Positions 34,270 to 43,827 of a stretch of 64,000 nucleotides of DNA are shown here, one piece after another. This DNA is from Sphingomonas suaedae (lineage in GTDB: Bacteria > Pseudomonadota > Alphaproteobacteria > Sphingomonadales > Sphingomonadaceae). The stretch's first letter is position 1. The number at the start of each line of letters is the position of its first letter. The translations under genes and the position numbers were made by a program. The notes under the pieces are model-generated. The model searched no databases. It was not told the DNA's origin and saw only the letters and a program-made list of their open reading frames with translations. The stretch is from contig NZ_CP042239.1 of NCBI RefSeq assembly GCF_007833215.1, positions 868,001 to 932,000 on the forward strand, in the 5' to 3' direction.

Positions 34270-35727
34270 CTAGCGACGCCGCAGCCGCCTCAGCAACCCG
34301 CCCTTCGCCATCGCCTCGAACGGGGATTCGTCGCCCGCGTCGAGCAGCTGGTTTTCGGCGAGCCAGGCTTCGACCGTGTCGAGATCGGGTACGCGATAGG
34401 GCCGCAGCGAGCGACCGGCGCAACGCAGCCCCTCGATCGCGGCGACCAGCGATCCGGTCCGGGCGATCCGGTCGGCGACCGTGAGCGAATCGGTGCCGAG
34501 ATGTTCGGCGATCAGGCCGTTGCGGATCGCGGCGATCCGCCTCGCCTCGTCCTCGCCGCGCGCGGCCAGTGCCACGTCGCACTCGGTGTCGAGACCCAGC
34601 GAGCGGTTGTTGAAATTGGAGGAGCCGACGCGCAGCAGCCGGTCGTCCACCGTCAGCACCTTGGCATGGACATAGATCGGGTCGCCCGCCTCGGTAACGG
34701 GGTGATAGATACGCAGGCGATCATGCGGGTCGCGCCGCTTGAGCGCCTGAAACAGCCGCGCGCGGGCGGTGTCCATCGCCTCCTGCTCCAGCCAGCCATC
34801 CGCATGGGCGGGATTGACGATCACGAATTCGGGGCCATCGGGCTCGGCGAGGCGGCGGGCAATGGCTTCGGCGATCTTGCGCGATGCGAAATACTGGCTT
34901 TCGGCATAGATGAAGCGCCGCGCCGAGGCGATCAGGTCGAGATAGAGCGCCTCGATCTCCTGCACCGGCTCGTCGCCGTTCAGCTGAGGCTGGGTTCGGG
35001 CGATGGCGATGCGCGCGTCGGTGAAATCGGGAGACAGCGTTTTCGGCCAGCAATCCTGCTCGACCTGCGGCGGGTCGATCGGGGTTCCGCCCGCGCGTTG
35101 CCAGCGCTCGCGGCAAAGGTCGCCAAGCGCGCGTGCGGCAGGTCCGGTGATCGCGGTGGTCGCGTCGTGCCACGGCATGTAGCGGTCGCCGCCCGGGTTG
35201 ATCCGCCCGGGATCGCCATCGCCATGCGCGCGCGTGTCCCAGCGGCCCAGCGTCATGTCGATCCCGCCGCAAAAGGCGATGCAATCGTCGATCACGACGA
35301 TCTTCTGGTGATGCGAAGCGCCGGGCGGGTGCGTGGCGTCGAGCAGCAGATGGATGCGTTTCGACAGCTTCCATTTGATGAGCGTCTGAAGCGTGTGCCC
35401 CCGTAGCAGCGCCATGAGCGCGCCGACATCCCAGCGCAGGACATGGACCTTGAGGTCGGGATTGCGTTGAACCAGCCATGAAATGAACGCGCCGACCTCA
35501 CGCGGGGCCTCGGGATGGTCGGGCGGGTCGTCATGGGTGAGCAGAATGCGCGAATCAAAGTCCCAGCCGATCAGCAGAATCTGTTTCTTCGCGGTCAGCA
35601 TCGCCGCGCGGGCGGTGCGGAAATAGGCGTCGGCATCGACGATGACGGAGAGTTTGTCGGCGGGTTCGACCCGCCAGCAATTGCGGCCCGGTTCGAAAAT
35701 CAGCGAGTCGGACGAACGGGTGGGCAT
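34270..35727 (-). CDS. Phospholipase D / cardiolipin synthase-like protein
   Basis: 485 residues from ATG 35727 (an ATG 12 codons upstream is possible). Two HKD motifs of the PLD superfamily: HHQKIVVIDDC (about residue 145) and YVHAKVLTVDD (about 355), each followed by GxxN/D pattern residues such as GSSNFNNRS. It likely transfers or hydrolyses phosphatidyl groups; close relatives are annotated as phospholipase D or cardiolipin synthase. No TM helices at the N-terminus, so not a ClsA-type enzyme. Divergent from the PAS gene. Confidence 0.9.
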   Translation of the reverse strand: MPTRSSDSLIFEPGRNCWRVEPADKLSVIVDADAYFRTARAAMLTAKKQILLIGWDFDSRILLTHDDPPDHPEAPREVGAFISWLVQRNPDLKVHVLRWDVGALMALLRGHTLQTLIKWKLSKRIHLLLDATHPPGASHHQKIVVIDDCIAFCGGIDMTLGRWDTRAHGDGDPGRINPGGDRYMPWHDATTAITGPAARALGDLCRERWQRAGGTPIDPPQVEQDCWPKTLSPDFTDARIAIARTQPQLNGDEPVQEIEALYLDLIASARRFIYAESQYFASRKIAEAIARRLAEPDGPEFVIVNPAHADGWLEQEAMDTARARLFQALKRRDPHDRLRIYHPVTEAGDPIYVHAKVLTVDDRLLRVGSSNFNNRSLGLDTECDVALAARGEDEARRIAAIRNGLIAEHLGTDSLTVADRIARTGSLVAAIEGLRCAGRSLRPYRVPDLDTVEAWLAENQLLDAGDESPFEAMAKGGLLRRLRRR

Positions 35728-35807
35728 GGCCGCAGCGATAGCCGCGCGGGGCGTCGAGGTCACGCGCGTTGACTGGACTTTAGTGAATGTTGGGGTAACC
35801 CACCGAC

Positions 35808-36191
35808 ATGGACAATATGGCTGGCCACGCGACTCGGTTGATGCCGTTGCAGGCGCGCTGGGAATGCGATCTTTCCGATAATGCGCTGCGCTGGAGCGAT
35901 GGCGTCTATGATCTGTTCGGGCTTGAGCGGGGCATCCCGGTCACGCGCGAGGAAATCCTGAAAATGTACCTGCCCGAATCGCACGCGGAGCTCGCGCGGC
36001 TGCGTGCAGAAGCGATTGCGACCTGCGGCAGCTTCACCTTCGAGGCGCGGATCCGGCGTGCCGACGGCGAACTCCGCTGGATGCGGGTCACCGCGGACGT
36101 CGTCGCGGAGGATGGGGTGGCCCGGCTTCTCTACGGAACCAAGCTCGACGTGACCGAGGAAATGGCGGCGCGCGCCCGCGACGCGGCCTAG
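35808..36191 (+). CDS. Stand-alone PAS domain protein
   Basis: 127 residues forming a single PAS_3 fold: ALRWSDGVYDLFGLERG and GSFTFEARIRRADGELRWM then the closing LLYGTKLDVTEE. Usual in sensor proteins, but here with no output domain, so it must act through partners. Its stop overlaps the convergent arsC stop in a shared CTAG. Confidence 0.85.
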   Translation: MDNMAGHATRLMPLQARWECDLSDNALRWSDGVYDLFGLERGIPVTREEILKMYLPESHAELARLRAEAIATCGSFTFEARIRRADGELRWMRVTADVVAEDGVARLLYGTKLDVTEEMAARARDAA

Positions 36192-36523
36192 AGAATCTCG
36201 CGAATCGCCTCAGGGGGGCGGCCGAGGCGGACGCCCTTGTCGGTTTCGACCAACGGGCGTTCGATCAGGATCGGGTCCGCCGCCATGGCGTCGAGAATCA
36301 CATCGTCCGACGCGTCCTTCAACGCCTTCGCGCCCGCTTCCGCCTTGCGCAGACCGTCGCGCGGGGACATGCCGCCCTTCGCATAAAGCCGCGCGAGTTC
36401 GGCGCGCGACGGCGGGGTCTTGAGATATTCGACCACCGTCACATCGGCGCCGGCGTCGGTCAGGATCGCCAGCGCCTCGCGCGATTTCGAGCAGCGGGGG
36501 TTGTGGTAGATGGTGACGTTCAC
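36188..36523 (-). CDS. arsC: Arsenate reductase ArsC (glutaredoxin-dependent type)
   Basis: 111 residues: VTIYHNPRCSKSREAL holds the catalytic cysteine (Cys11), with PLVETDKGVRLGRPPEAI at the C-terminus as in E. coli plasmid ArsC. Reduces arsenate to arsenite with glutathione/glutaredoxin. No arsB or arsR is adjacent. The stop shares CTAG with the convergent PAS gene. Confidence 0.92.
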   Translation of the reverse strand: MNVTIYHNPRCSKSREALAILTDAGADVTVVEYLKTPPSRAELARLYAKGGMSPRDGLRKAEAGAKALKDASDDVILDAMAADPILIERPLVETDKGVRLGRPPEAIREIL

Positions 36524-36535
36524 GCGAACCTCCGT

Positions 36536-36606
36536 GTTTGCTGAGCCTGTCGAAGCGCTTCGTGCCGACGGCGCGGGTAAGGTCCTCCGACAGGCTCAGG
36601 GCAAAC
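36536..36606. repeat. Palindromic repeat family B, copy 1
   Basis: Perfect arms CTGAGCCTGTCG (36541-36552) and CGACAGGCTCAG (36588-36599), extended by GTTTG / CAAAC. The CTGAGCCTGTCGAAG palindrome is a well-known dispersed repeat in proteobacteria. Located between accC and arsC. A second copy is at 55425-55490. Confidence 0.8.
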
Positions 36607-36617
36607 GGATGCCTTGA

Positions 36618-37979
36618 TTATTCCGCGTCCTGCTTCGCCAACCATTCTTCGAGCCACTTGATCGTGTACTCGCCCTGCTGGAACTCCGGCACGTCGAGCA
36701 GCGCCTGGTGCAGGGGAATCGTGTTCTTCATCCCGTCGCCCTCGATCACGAACTCCTCCAGCGCGCGGCGCAGGCGGCGCAGTGCGCCCTGGCGGGTGGT
36801 GCCGTACACGATCAGCTTAGCGATCATGCTGTCATAATAGGGCGGGATCTTGTAGCCCGAATATAGGCCGCTATCGACGCGGACGTTCATGCCGCCCGGC
36901 GCGTGATATTGCTTCACCAGACCCGGCGAGGGCGCGAAGGTGCGCGGATCTTCGGCATTGATGCGGCATTCGATCGCGTGGCCGCGGAACTGGACGTCCT
37001 GCTGGCGCAGCGTGAGCGGATGCCCCTCGGCGATGCGAATCTGTTCGCGGACAAGGTCGAGGCCGGTGATCGCCTCGGTCACCGGATGTTCGACCTGGAG
37101 CCGGGTATTCATCTCGATGAAGTAGAATTCGCCGTCTTCCCACAGGAATTCGATCGTCCCCGCGCCGCGATAGCCCATGTCGGCCATCGCCTTTGCGCAG
37201 ATCGTGCCGATCCGGTCGCGGTCGGCCTGGCCGAGCACGGGAGAGGGGGCCTCTTCCAGCACCTTCTGGTGGCGGCGCTGGAGCGAGCAGTCGCGCTCGC
37301 CGAGATGAATTGCGTTGCCGTTGCCGTCGCCGAAGATCTGGATTTCGATGTGGCGCGGATTGCCGAGATATTTTTCGAGATAGACGGTGGCATCGCCGAA
37401 CGCAGCCTTGGCCTCGCGGCCTGCCTGCTGCATCAGCGTCTCAAGCTCGTCTTCGGACGTGCAGACCTTCATGCCGCGCCCGCCGCCACCTGAAGCCGCC
37501 TTGATGATGACCGGATAGCCGGCCTTCGCGGCGATCGCCTTGGCCTCGTCGAGATCGCTGATCGCGCCGTCCGAACCGGGGACGAGCGGAAGTCCGAGCG
37601 CACCGGCGGTGCGCTTCGCCTCGATCTTGTCGCCCATGATGCGGATATGCTCGGGCTTCGGCCCGACGAAGATCAGGTTATGCAGCTCGACGATCTCGGC
37701 GAACTTGGCGTTCTCGCTGAGAAAGCCATAGCCGGGGTGGATCGCGTCGGCGCCGCTGATCTCGGCCGCCGAGATGATGTTGGGGATGTTGAGATAGCTG
37801 TCGGCGGCGGCTGGCGGGCCGATGCAGATCGCCTCGTCCGCCAGACGGACATGCATCGCATCGGCATCGGCGGTCGAATGAACCGCGACCGTCTTGATCC
37901 CCATCTCATGGCACGCTCGATGGATACGCAGCGCGATCTCGCCACGATTGGCGATCAGGAGCTTCTTGATTTCAGGCAT
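36618..37979 (-). CDS. accC: Biotin carboxylase subunit of acetyl-CoA carboxylase
   Basis: 453 residues. ATP-dependent carboxylation of biotin on AccB. Motifs: [32 protein letters not shown], the ATP-grasp [30 protein letters not shown] split by the usual pattern, and [14 protein letters not shown]. Length is standard. Follows accB in the aroQ-accB-accC order, separated by a palindromic repeat. Confidence 0.98.
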   Translation of the reverse strand: MPEIKKLLIANRGEIALRIHRACHEMGIKTVAVHSTADADAMHVRLADEAICIGPPAAADSYLNIPNIISAAEISGADAIHPGYGFLSENAKFAEIVELHNLIFVGPKPEHIRIMGDKIEAKRTAGALGLPLVPGSDGAISDLDEAKAIAAKAGYPVIIKAASGGGGRGMKVCTSEDELETLMQQAGREAKAAFGDATVYLEKYLGNPRHIEIQIFGDGNGNAIHLGERDCSLQRRHQKVLEEAPSPVLGQADRDRIGTICAKAMADMGYRGAGTIEFLWEDGEFYFIEMNTRLQVEHPVTEAITGLDLVREQIRIAEGHPLTLRQQDVQFRGHAIECRINAEDPRTFAPSPGLVKQYHAPGGMNVRVDSGLYSGYKIPPYYDSMIAKLIVYGTTRQGALRRLRRALEEFVIEGDGMKNTIPLHQALLDVPEFQQGEYTIKWLEEWLAKQDAE

Positions 37980-37997
37980 TTTTGTTTCCTAGGCGGG

Positions 37998-38069
37998 ACC
38001 GGCCCGCTCCCCCACCCGGCCACCCAGCGGTAGCATGATATGGGTGGCCGGGTGGGGGAGCGGGCCGGT
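37998..38069. repeat. Palindromic repeat family A, copy 2 (perfect 29-bp arms)
   Basis: Arms 37998-38026 and 38041-38069 are perfect reverse complements over 29 bases with a 14-base loop. It sits between accB and accC and, if transcribed, would form a very stable hairpin able to separate the two messages. Confidence 0.9.
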
Positions 38070-38089
38070 GCCGCATCGACGAAGTCGAC

Positions 38090-38569
38090 TTACTCAACAA
38101 CGACGAGCGGCTGGTCGAACTCGACCGGCTGGCCATTCTCGACCAGGATCGCCTTGACCGTGCCGCCATGCGGCGCCGCGATCGGGTTCATCACCTTCAT
38201 CGCCTCAACGATCACCAGCGTGTCGCCCGCCTTGACCTGCTGTCCAACCGTGACGAACGGCTTCGCGCCGGGTTCGGCGGCGAGATAGGCGGTGCCGACC
38301 ATCGGCGACTTGACCGCATTTTCATGTGCCGGCGTGATCGAAGCGGGGTCCGATGGCATGGTCGGCGGAGCGGCGGGAGCGGCGGGGGAGGGCATCGGCG
38401 CCGGTGCCGCATAGGCGACCGGCGCGCTGCTTACCTTGCGCGCGACGCGGACCTTGCGATCGCCATCCTCGACCTCGATCTCGGTCAGATTGGTGTCGTC
38501 CAGCACGGCGGCGAGCTGGCGAACCAGCTCGATATCGACGTGCATCCCCTTTTTGTGTTCTTCGCTCAT
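38090..38569 (-). CDS. accB: Biotin carboxyl carrier protein of acetyl-CoA carboxylase
   Basis: 159 residues. An N-terminal segment and Ala/Pro-rich linker precede the biotinyl domain; EAMKVMNPI contains the biotinylated lysine (about Lys125). The flanking [19 protein letters not shown] and the thumb region [11 protein letters not shown] are typical of AccB. Downstream of aroQ and upstream of accC on the minus strand. Confidence 0.97.
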   Translation of the reverse strand: MSEEHKKGMHVDIELVRQLAAVLDDTNLTEIEVEDGDRKVRVARKVSSAPVAYAAPAPMPSPAAPAAPPTMPSDPASITPAHENAVKSPMVGTAYLAAEPGAKPFVTVGQQVKAGDTLVIVEAMKVMNPIAAPHGGTVKAILVENGQPVEFDQPLVVVE

Positions 38570-38663
38570 GCGACCTCGAAAATCATGACGTGCCCAAATC
38601 CCATGGGCGCCCGGAAACCGCGCCTCTTAGTGAAGATGAACCCGCTTGCAAACGGGTCCCGGA

Positions 38664-39095
38664 TCAGAGGCGCGCGGCGGCTTCAAGCGCAAGCAAGTAG
38701 GAAAGCGCGCCGAACCCGGCGATGGTTCCTTTAGCGGCACGACCGACATAGCTCAAATGACGGAATTCCTCGCGCCGGTGGGGATTCGACAGATGCACCT
38801 CGATCACGGGGGTGCGGATGCCCTTGATGCAGTCGTGCAACGCGATGCTGCTATGGGTGAAGGCGGCGGCATTGAGCAGCACCGCTTTCGCCCCCACCGC
38901 CTGCGCCTCATGCATCCAGTCGATCAGATGCCCTTCATGATTCGATTGGCGCATATCGATCGTCAGGTCGAGTTCGCGGGCGCGATCCTCCAGCATTCCG
39001 GCGATGTCATCGAGCGTGTCCGACCCATAGATTTCCGGCTCGCGCGTGCCGAGCAGGTTCAGGTTCGGGCCGTTGAGGACATAGATGGTATCGGC
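38664..39095 (-). CDS. aroQ: 3-dehydroquinate dehydratase, type II
   Basis: 143 residues from TTG 39095, which has a GGGGA site six bases upstream; ATG 39128 is also in frame and gives 154 residues. Type II signatures: [20 protein letters not shown] (catalytic Tyr at its end), [26 protein letters not shown] and [15 protein letters not shown]. Shikimate pathway. First gene of the aroQ-accBC cluster; divergent from thiSG. Confidence 0.95.
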   Translation of the reverse strand, partial: ADTIYVLNGPNLNLLGTREPEIYGSDTLDDIAGMLEDRARELDLTIDMRQSNHEGHLIDWMHEAQAVGAKAVLLNAAAFTHSSIALHDCIKGIRTPVIEVHLSNPHRREEFRHLSYVGRAAKGTIAGFGALSYLLALEAAARL

Positions 39096-39178
39096 CAATT
39101 CGTTTCCCCGAGATTTTTCGGCCCGCATTTGAGCCTTGCGCCGAACTCCCTATATCGCGCGCCAGCGAAAGGACCAGC

Positions 39179-40174
39179 ATGACTCATACCGACGGGACGA
39201 TCACCATCACGGTCAATGGCGAGCATCGCCGCGTTGCGGGCGGCATCACGCTCGCCGAACTCGCCAACGAACTGGGGCTGGTTCCGGAAAAGGTGGCGGT
39301 GGAACGCAATCTGGAAGTCGTTCCGCGCTCGACGCTGGCACAGGTTGAGGTGCAGGATGGCGACGAGATCGAGATCGTCCATTTCGTCGGCGGCGGCGAT
39401 CACGATGACGATAGCTGGACGGTGGCGGGGCGGACCTTTACCTCGCGGCTGATCGTCGGGACCGGCAAGTACAAGGATTTTGCGCAGAATGCGGCGGCGG
39501 TCGAGGCTTCGGGCGCAGAGATCGTCACAGTCGCGGTGCGGCGGGTGAATGTCAGCGATCCCAAGGCGCCGATGCTGACCGACTTCATCGATCCGAAGAA
39601 GATCACCTATCTCCCCAACACCGCAGGCTGTTTCGACGCCGAGAGTGCAATCCGCACATTGCGGCTGGCGCGCGAGGCGGGGGGATGGGACCTGGTCAAG
39701 CTGGAGGTGCTGGGCGAGGCGAAGACGCTGTACCCCGACATGCATGAGACGCTGCGCGCGACCGAGGTGCTGGCCAAGGAGGGTTTCCTGCCGATGGTCT
39801 ATTGCGTCGACGATCCGATCGCGGCGAAGCGGCTGGAGGATGCGGGCGCGGTGGCGATCATGCCGCTGGGCGCGCCCATCGGTTCGGGGCTGGGCATCCA
39901 GAACCGCGTGACCATCCGCCTTATCGTCGAGGGTGCGACGGTGCCGGTGCTGGTCGATGCAGGCGTCGGCACCGCGAGCGACGCGGCGGTGGCGATGGAG
40001 CTTGGCTGCGACGGCGTGCTGATGAACACCGCGATCGCCGAGGCCAAGGACCCGATCCTGATGGCGCGGGCGATGAAGCTGGCGGTCGAGAGCGGGCGGA
40101 TGGCGTACCGCAGCGGGCGGATGGGGCAGCGACGCTATGCCGATCCGTCGAGCCCGCTGGCGGGGTTGATCTAG
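39179..40174 (+). CDS. thiG: ThiS-ThiG fusion protein (thiazole synthase)
   Basis: 331 residues. Residues 1-73 are a ThiS sulfur-carrier domain ([12 protein letters not shown], ending VHFVGGG). Residues about 80-331 are ThiG, the thiazole synthase TIM barrel: [27 protein letters not shown] with the Schiff-base lysine, [34 protein letters not shown] and GVLMNTAIA. The ThiS Gly-Gly, normally the free C-terminus that is thiocarboxylated, is internal here and followed by DHDDDS. Shares a CTAG stop overlap with the convergent gene. Starts 84 bases from aroQ. Confidence 0.95.
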   Translation: MTHTDGTITITVNGEHRRVAGGITLAELANELGLVPEKVAVERNLEVVPRSTLAQVEVQDGDEIEIVHFVGGGDHDDDSWTVAGRTFTSRLIVGTGKYKDFAQNAAAVEASGAEIVTVAVRRVNVSDPKAPMLTDFIDPKKITYLPNTAGCFDAESAIRTLRLAREAGGWDLVKLEVLGEAKTLYPDMHETLRATEVLAKEGFLPMVYCVDDPIAAKRLEDAGAVAIMPLGAPIGSGLGIQNRVTIRLIVEGATVPVLVDAGVGTASDAAVAMELGCDGVLMNTAIAEAKDPILMARAMKLAVESGRMAYRSGRMGQRRYADPSSPLAGLI

Positions 40175-40779
40175 GGGGCGGGGTTAGGGGCGGGTGTACT
40201 CTTTGCGATACCGCGCCGGTCGGCTGCACCGTCGAGAAAGATGCATTTGATCCGCAGTGTCTGCTCGCGTGAAAACACCCGTTCCTTCGTCAGTTCTGCC
40301 ATGTTGATCTTGTCTGCATCGTTGGACATTTTTTCTACGTGCGGGAGACACTGGCCTTTCAACGGCGAGTCGAGGCACGTGGCTAGCGCCGTCATCGTTT
40401 CAGCGGAGTAGGTGCGTGCGAGCGCAACACTCCGAAGGCGACGCATCGTCATTTCATCAGCTCGGTCTGCTTGAAGGTTGAGGAGGGTGAGGGTCCAATC
40501 GACTGTTTGAAGAAAAGGCACGTCAGTCTCACGAAGCATTATATCAGGGTCATAGCCACATGCTCGGACCGCCTCTGTGTCGGTCGCGGGATCAATCAGT
40601 TCGATGATGCCTGCCGATGCGCGACTTCGGGCGTCCAAGAGCGCGCTCGCTGCGATGCGCCGCTCAAAGTCCGGATCGGATGCCGTCGCCACGCGATAGC
40701 TTGCCATCGCGACCGGCCCGCCGATCCAGCCTACAAGGATCAGGAGCAACGCGCCGAGCAGCCAGCCGATGAACCGCAT
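40171..40779 (-). CDS. Membrane-anchored hypothetical protein
   Basis: 202 residues. One N-terminal TM helix ([19 protein letters not shown]) then a cytoplasmic or periplasmic helical domain with three cysteines (VRACGYD, LATCLDS, KGQCLPH). Unknown. The ATG overlaps the methyltransferase stop (TGATG), so the two are coupled. Its stop lies in the CTAG shared with thiSG. The upstream part of the long frame belongs to the neighbouring gene. Confidence 0.7.
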   Translation of the reverse strand: MRFIGWLLGALLLILVGWIGGPVAMASYRVATASDPDFERRIAASALLDARSRASAGIIELIDPATDTEAVRACGYDPDIMLRETDVPFLQTVDWTLTLLNLQADRADEMTMRRLRSVALARTYSAETMTALATCLDSPLKGQCLPHVEKMSNDADKINMAELTKERVFSREQTLRIKCIFLDGAADRRGIAKSTPAPNPAP

Positions 40780-41387
40780 CACACCTTCCCCACCAGCCAG
40801 ACCGTGAAGCCGCCGCAGCTGGCGTCCTCGATCACATTGTTGATTACGCTCAGCCCGCATTCGGCGAAGATCGCGCGATATTCGGCGGGGGCGAGGCTGG
40901 CGTGATAGAGTTCCTCGCCCTCGAATTCGCCAATCGCAACGCCGTTTGCCGGGCCGGTGTTGAACAGTGCGACGCCGCCCTTGCGCAGCCATACGCTCAT
41001 CCGTCGGATCAGCTTTTCCTGCCATTGCGGTTCGAGATGGAACAGGCTGCACCAGGCGAGGATGCCGTCATAGGCCGCGGTCTCGGCGCCGAAGCGCATC
41101 ATGTCGGCCTCGATCCATTGGTGACGCGGAAAGCGGGTGCGGGCGAGGCTGATGAGCGTGGTCGAGGTATCGATGCCGGTCAGGTGATGGCCGTGGTCGA
41201 TCAGAAAGCGCGCCACCGGCTCGCCGCCGCCACAGCCAAGATCGAGCACGGACGCGCCCCGTGGGAGCATCCGCTCAAACCGTTCGAGCCAGGTTCGTTC
41301 GGGGAAACTGCCACGGCGTGCCGCGTCGAATGCGGCGGCGTGGCGCTGATACAGGTGCGCTATCCGGTCCGGCACGATCGGAACCAC
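40779..41387 (-). CDS. Class I SAM-dependent methyltransferase
   Basis: 202 residues. SAM-binding motif I VLDLGCGGGEPVARFL, acidic loop GIDTSTTLISLAR, motif II/III DGILAWCSLFHLEP. UbiE/TehB-like fold; substrate unknown. Upstream partner of the membrane-anchored protein. Start ATG at 41387; GTG/ATG alternatives nearby give similar lengths. Confidence 0.87.
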   Translation of the reverse strand: MVPIVPDRIAHLYQRHAAAFDAARRGSFPERTWLERFERMLPRGASVLDLGCGGGEPVARFLIDHGHHLTGIDTSTTLISLARTRFPRHQWIEADMMRFGAETAAYDGILAWCSLFHLEPQWQEKLIRRMSVWLRKGGVALFNTGPANGVAIGEFEGEELYHASLAPAEYRAIFAECGLSVINNVIEDASCGGFTVWLVGKV

Positions 41388-41473
41388 CGGAATTCAGGCC
41401 GTAAATTCGGAACTCCTGCCTCTCCCATCGGTTGATGTTGCAACCCCAACCCTAGAGCCATTGGAGACCCATC

Positions 41474-41644
41474 ATGGGCGAACTGACCGACAAGATCAAA
41501 GGCAACGTCAACGAGGCGATCGGCAAGGCAAAGCAGCAGAGCAACGATCCCGAGACCCGCGCGGAAGGCGCCGAGCAGGAAGGCAAGGGCAAGGCCCAGC
41601 AATTCAGCGGGAAGGTGAAGGGCGCTCTAGGCGACGATATTTGA
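41474..41644 (+). CDS. CsbD-family stress protein
   Basis: 56 residues, entirely hydrophilic and helix-forming: GELTDKIKGNVNEAIGKAK then EGAEQEGKGKAQQFSGKVK. This matches CsbD-like general-stress proteins. Preceded by a TTGGAGACC ribosome region and followed by a strong rho-independent terminator. The overlapping plus-strand frame at 41461 is a shadow. Confidence 0.88.
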   Translation: MGELTDKIKGNVNEAIGKAKQQSNDPETRAEGAEQEGKGKAQQFSGKVKGALGDDI

Positions 41645-41672
41645 CCGCTGTCCAACAGCGTTGACCCGAATT

Positions 41673-41704
41673 AGGGCCGTTTTCTGCGGGAAACGGCCCT
41701 TTTT
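41673..41704 (+). terminator. Rho-independent terminator after csbD-like gene
   Basis: AGGGCCGTTT (41673-41682) and AAACGGCCCT (41691-41700) form a perfect 10-bp stem with an 8-nt loop, followed by TTTT. It ends 29 bases after the CsbD stop. Confidence 0.9.
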
Positions 41705-41806
41705 CATAGGTGAGCCGTCTCGACTCGCGATGCGATTCGAGTCATGTTGCTGTTCCGGGCCGGGACGAGTCCCGGCGTTGTCAGCCAGCCGGGGGGCTTG
41801 ACGCCG

Positions 41807-42124
41807 ATGAACGCAATGACTGAGCAACCAATACTTCCCTTCGCGAAAGGCGATTGGCGTGTGGAACCGCGCGGCAGCGTGGGCACCGTGCTGGCCGAAG
41901 CCCGCCGACGCTGCGCGATGACGATCGAGCAGGTGGCGGAAACCACACGCGTGCCGATCCGCTATCTCGCCGCGATCGAGGCGGAGCGGTTCGACGTGAT
42001 TCCGGGGGTCATCTATCTCAAGGGCTTTGTGAAGGCGTTCGCTCGGGCCGTCGGCCTGTGTGAACGTTGGGCGATGGACGCGATCAACGCTGCGCTGAGC
42101 GAGCGCCGACGCGCCACGGCCTGA
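41807..42124 (+). CDS. RodZ-type helix-turn-helix protein (short form)
   Basis: 105 residues. An HTH_25 domain as in RodZ N-termini: SVGTVLAEARRRCAMTIEQVAE, TTRVPIRYLAAIEAERFDVIP and YLKGFVKAFARAVGL. RodZ normally continues with a TM helix and a periplasmic domain; here the protein stops after the HTH, so it is a stand-alone regulator or a truncated form. Start at ATG 41807 (ATG 41816 also possible). Its stop abuts the convergent ThDP enzyme's stop. Upstream palindrome GCCGGGAC-GA-GTCCCGGC at 41759-41776 could be its operator. Confidence 0.8.
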   Translation: MNAMTEQPILPFAKGDWRVEPRGSVGTVLAEARRRCAMTIEQVAETTRVPIRYLAAIEAERFDVIPGVIYLKGFVKAFARAVGLCERWAMDAINAALSERRRATA

Positions 42125-43786
42125 CTATCCCCGGATCGCCGCGATCGTCGTCGCGGGGGTGATGAATTCCACATCGGTCTTGAGATGGAGCAGGCGTACG
42201 CCGCGCTCCGCCAATGCACGGTCGAGCGCGGGCGCGAAGTCCGCAGTGCGCTCGACGCTTTCCGACCAGCAGCCATAGGCGCGGGCCAGCGCGGCAAAAT
42301 CAGGATTGTGCAGCGTGGTGCCGGACAGGCGCTCCGGAAATTCACGCTCCTGATGCATACGGATGGTGCCATAGGCGCCGTTGTCGATGACGAGCACGAG
42401 CATATCGGCGCCATGCTGGACCGCAGTGGCCAGCTCCTGGCCGTTCATCAGGAAGTCGCCATCGCCCGCCAGAGCAACGGCCAGCTTGTCCTTGCGGCGC
42501 AGCGCGGCGGCAACCGCGGCGGGGGTGCCATATCCCATTGCGCCTGCGGTCGGGGCGAGCTGTGCAGGCTGTGCGCCATAGGGCCAGTAACGGTGCCACC
42601 AGGCGGAGAAATTGCCGGCGCCGTTGCAGATGATCGTATGATCGGCGTCGAGCCGTTCGCGCATCGCGGCGACACACTGGCCAAGGTCGAGGGCAACCGC
42701 GTCGCGTCGGGTTGGCGTGGACCAGTCGAGCCAATCCTCATGCGCCTGCGCACCGGCGGGTCGGGGCGTTTCGGGCGCATCGGCGGCGGCGAGCATGGCG
42801 GCGAATTCGAACACCGGGGCAGCGATGCCGAGATCGGCGCGATAGACGCGGTTGAGTTCGCCCGCATCGGGATGGACGTGGATCAGCGTCTGGCCGGGAT
42901 GATCCGGCGTCACGAGCGTGTAACCGTCGGTCGTCGCTTCGCCCAGCCGTGCGCCGACCACCAGCAGCAGATCGGCGGCCTTGATCCGCTCGACCAGCTT
43001 CGGGTTGGGGCCATAGCCGAGATTGCCGGCCCAAGCGGGCGAGGCATTGGGGATGGCGTCCTGTCGCCGGAATGCGCCGGCGACGGGAATGCCCCAGCTG
43101 CGCGCGAAGGCATCGAATGCGGCGCCCGTCGCGACATCCCATCCTGCACCGCCGACAATGGCGACCGGACGCTCGGCGGTCCGGAGCAGATCGAGGACAT
43201 CGGTGAAATCGTCGGGATCGAGACCCGCGCTATGGCGGCTGAGGCGGGGGCGGTCGCGCGTCTCGACCGCGTCGGTCAGCATATCTTCGGGCAGCGCGAT
43301 CACGACCGGGCCGGGGCGGCCGGAAATCGCGACATTCCATGCGCGGGCGATATATTCGGGGATACGCGCTGCATCCTCGATCCGCGTCGCCCATTTGGCG
43401 ATGGGTCCGAAAAATGCGGGGAAATCGACTTCCTGAAACCCTTCGCGGTCTCGCATCGAGCGGTCGACATCGCCGATGAACAGGATCATCGGGATCGAAT
43501 CCTGCATCGCGACATGGACGCCGATACTGGCATTGGTGGCGCCAGGGCCGCGGGTGACGAAGCAGATGCCGGGCTTCCCCGTCATCGCGCCGTCGGCGCA
43601 GGCCATGAAGGCGGCGCCGCCCTCGTGCCGACAGGTCACCAGATCGATCTGCGCCACGTCGTGCAGTGCGTCGAGCACCGCCAGAAAACTTTCGCCCGGG
43701 ACGTGAAAGATACGATCGCAGCCCTGGGCCACGAGATTATCGACCAGAATGCGGCCGCCATTGCGCAGGTTCGTCATGCCCGCCAT
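42125..43786 (-). CDS. Thiamine-diphosphate enzyme, acetolactate synthase-like
   Basis: 553 residues. Three-domain ThDP enzyme: Pyr domain with RIFHVPGESFLAVLDALHD and catalytic-Glu region CRHEGGAAFMACA; central domain PVAIVGGAGWDVATG; PP domain with GDGDFLMNGQELATAVQHG and LVIDNGAYGTIRMHQE. Relatives include acetolactate synthase and decarboxylases; without a small regulatory subunit or pathway neighbours, catabolic ALS or a decarboxylase is equally possible. Confidence 0.88.
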   Translation of the reverse strand: MAGMTNLRNGGRILVDNLVAQGCDRIFHVPGESFLAVLDALHDVAQIDLVTCRHEGGAAFMACADGAMTGKPGICFVTRGPGATNASIGVHVAMQDSIPMILFIGDVDRSMRDREGFQEVDFPAFFGPIAKWATRIEDAARIPEYIARAWNVAISGRPGPVVIALPEDMLTDAVETRDRPRLSRHSAGLDPDDFTDVLDLLRTAERPVAIVGGAGWDVATGAAFDAFARSWGIPVAGAFRRQDAIPNASPAWAGNLGYGPNPKLVERIKAADLLLVVGARLGEATTDGYTLVTPDHPGQTLIHVHPDAGELNRVYRADLGIAAPVFEFAAMLAAADAPETPRPAGAQAHEDWLDWSTPTRRDAVALDLGQCVAAMRERLDADHTIICNGAGNFSAWWHRYWPYGAQPAQLAPTAGAMGYGTPAAVAAALRRKDKLAVALAGDGDFLMNGQELATAVQHGADMLVLVIDNGAYGTIRMHQEREFPERLSGTTLHNPDFAALARAYGCWSESVERTADFAPALDRALAERGVRLLHLKTDVEFITPATTIAAIRG

Positions 43787-43827
43787 CTTGGCGTCCCGAT
43801 GAAGCGAAGTCGAGCCGATAGCGCCGC

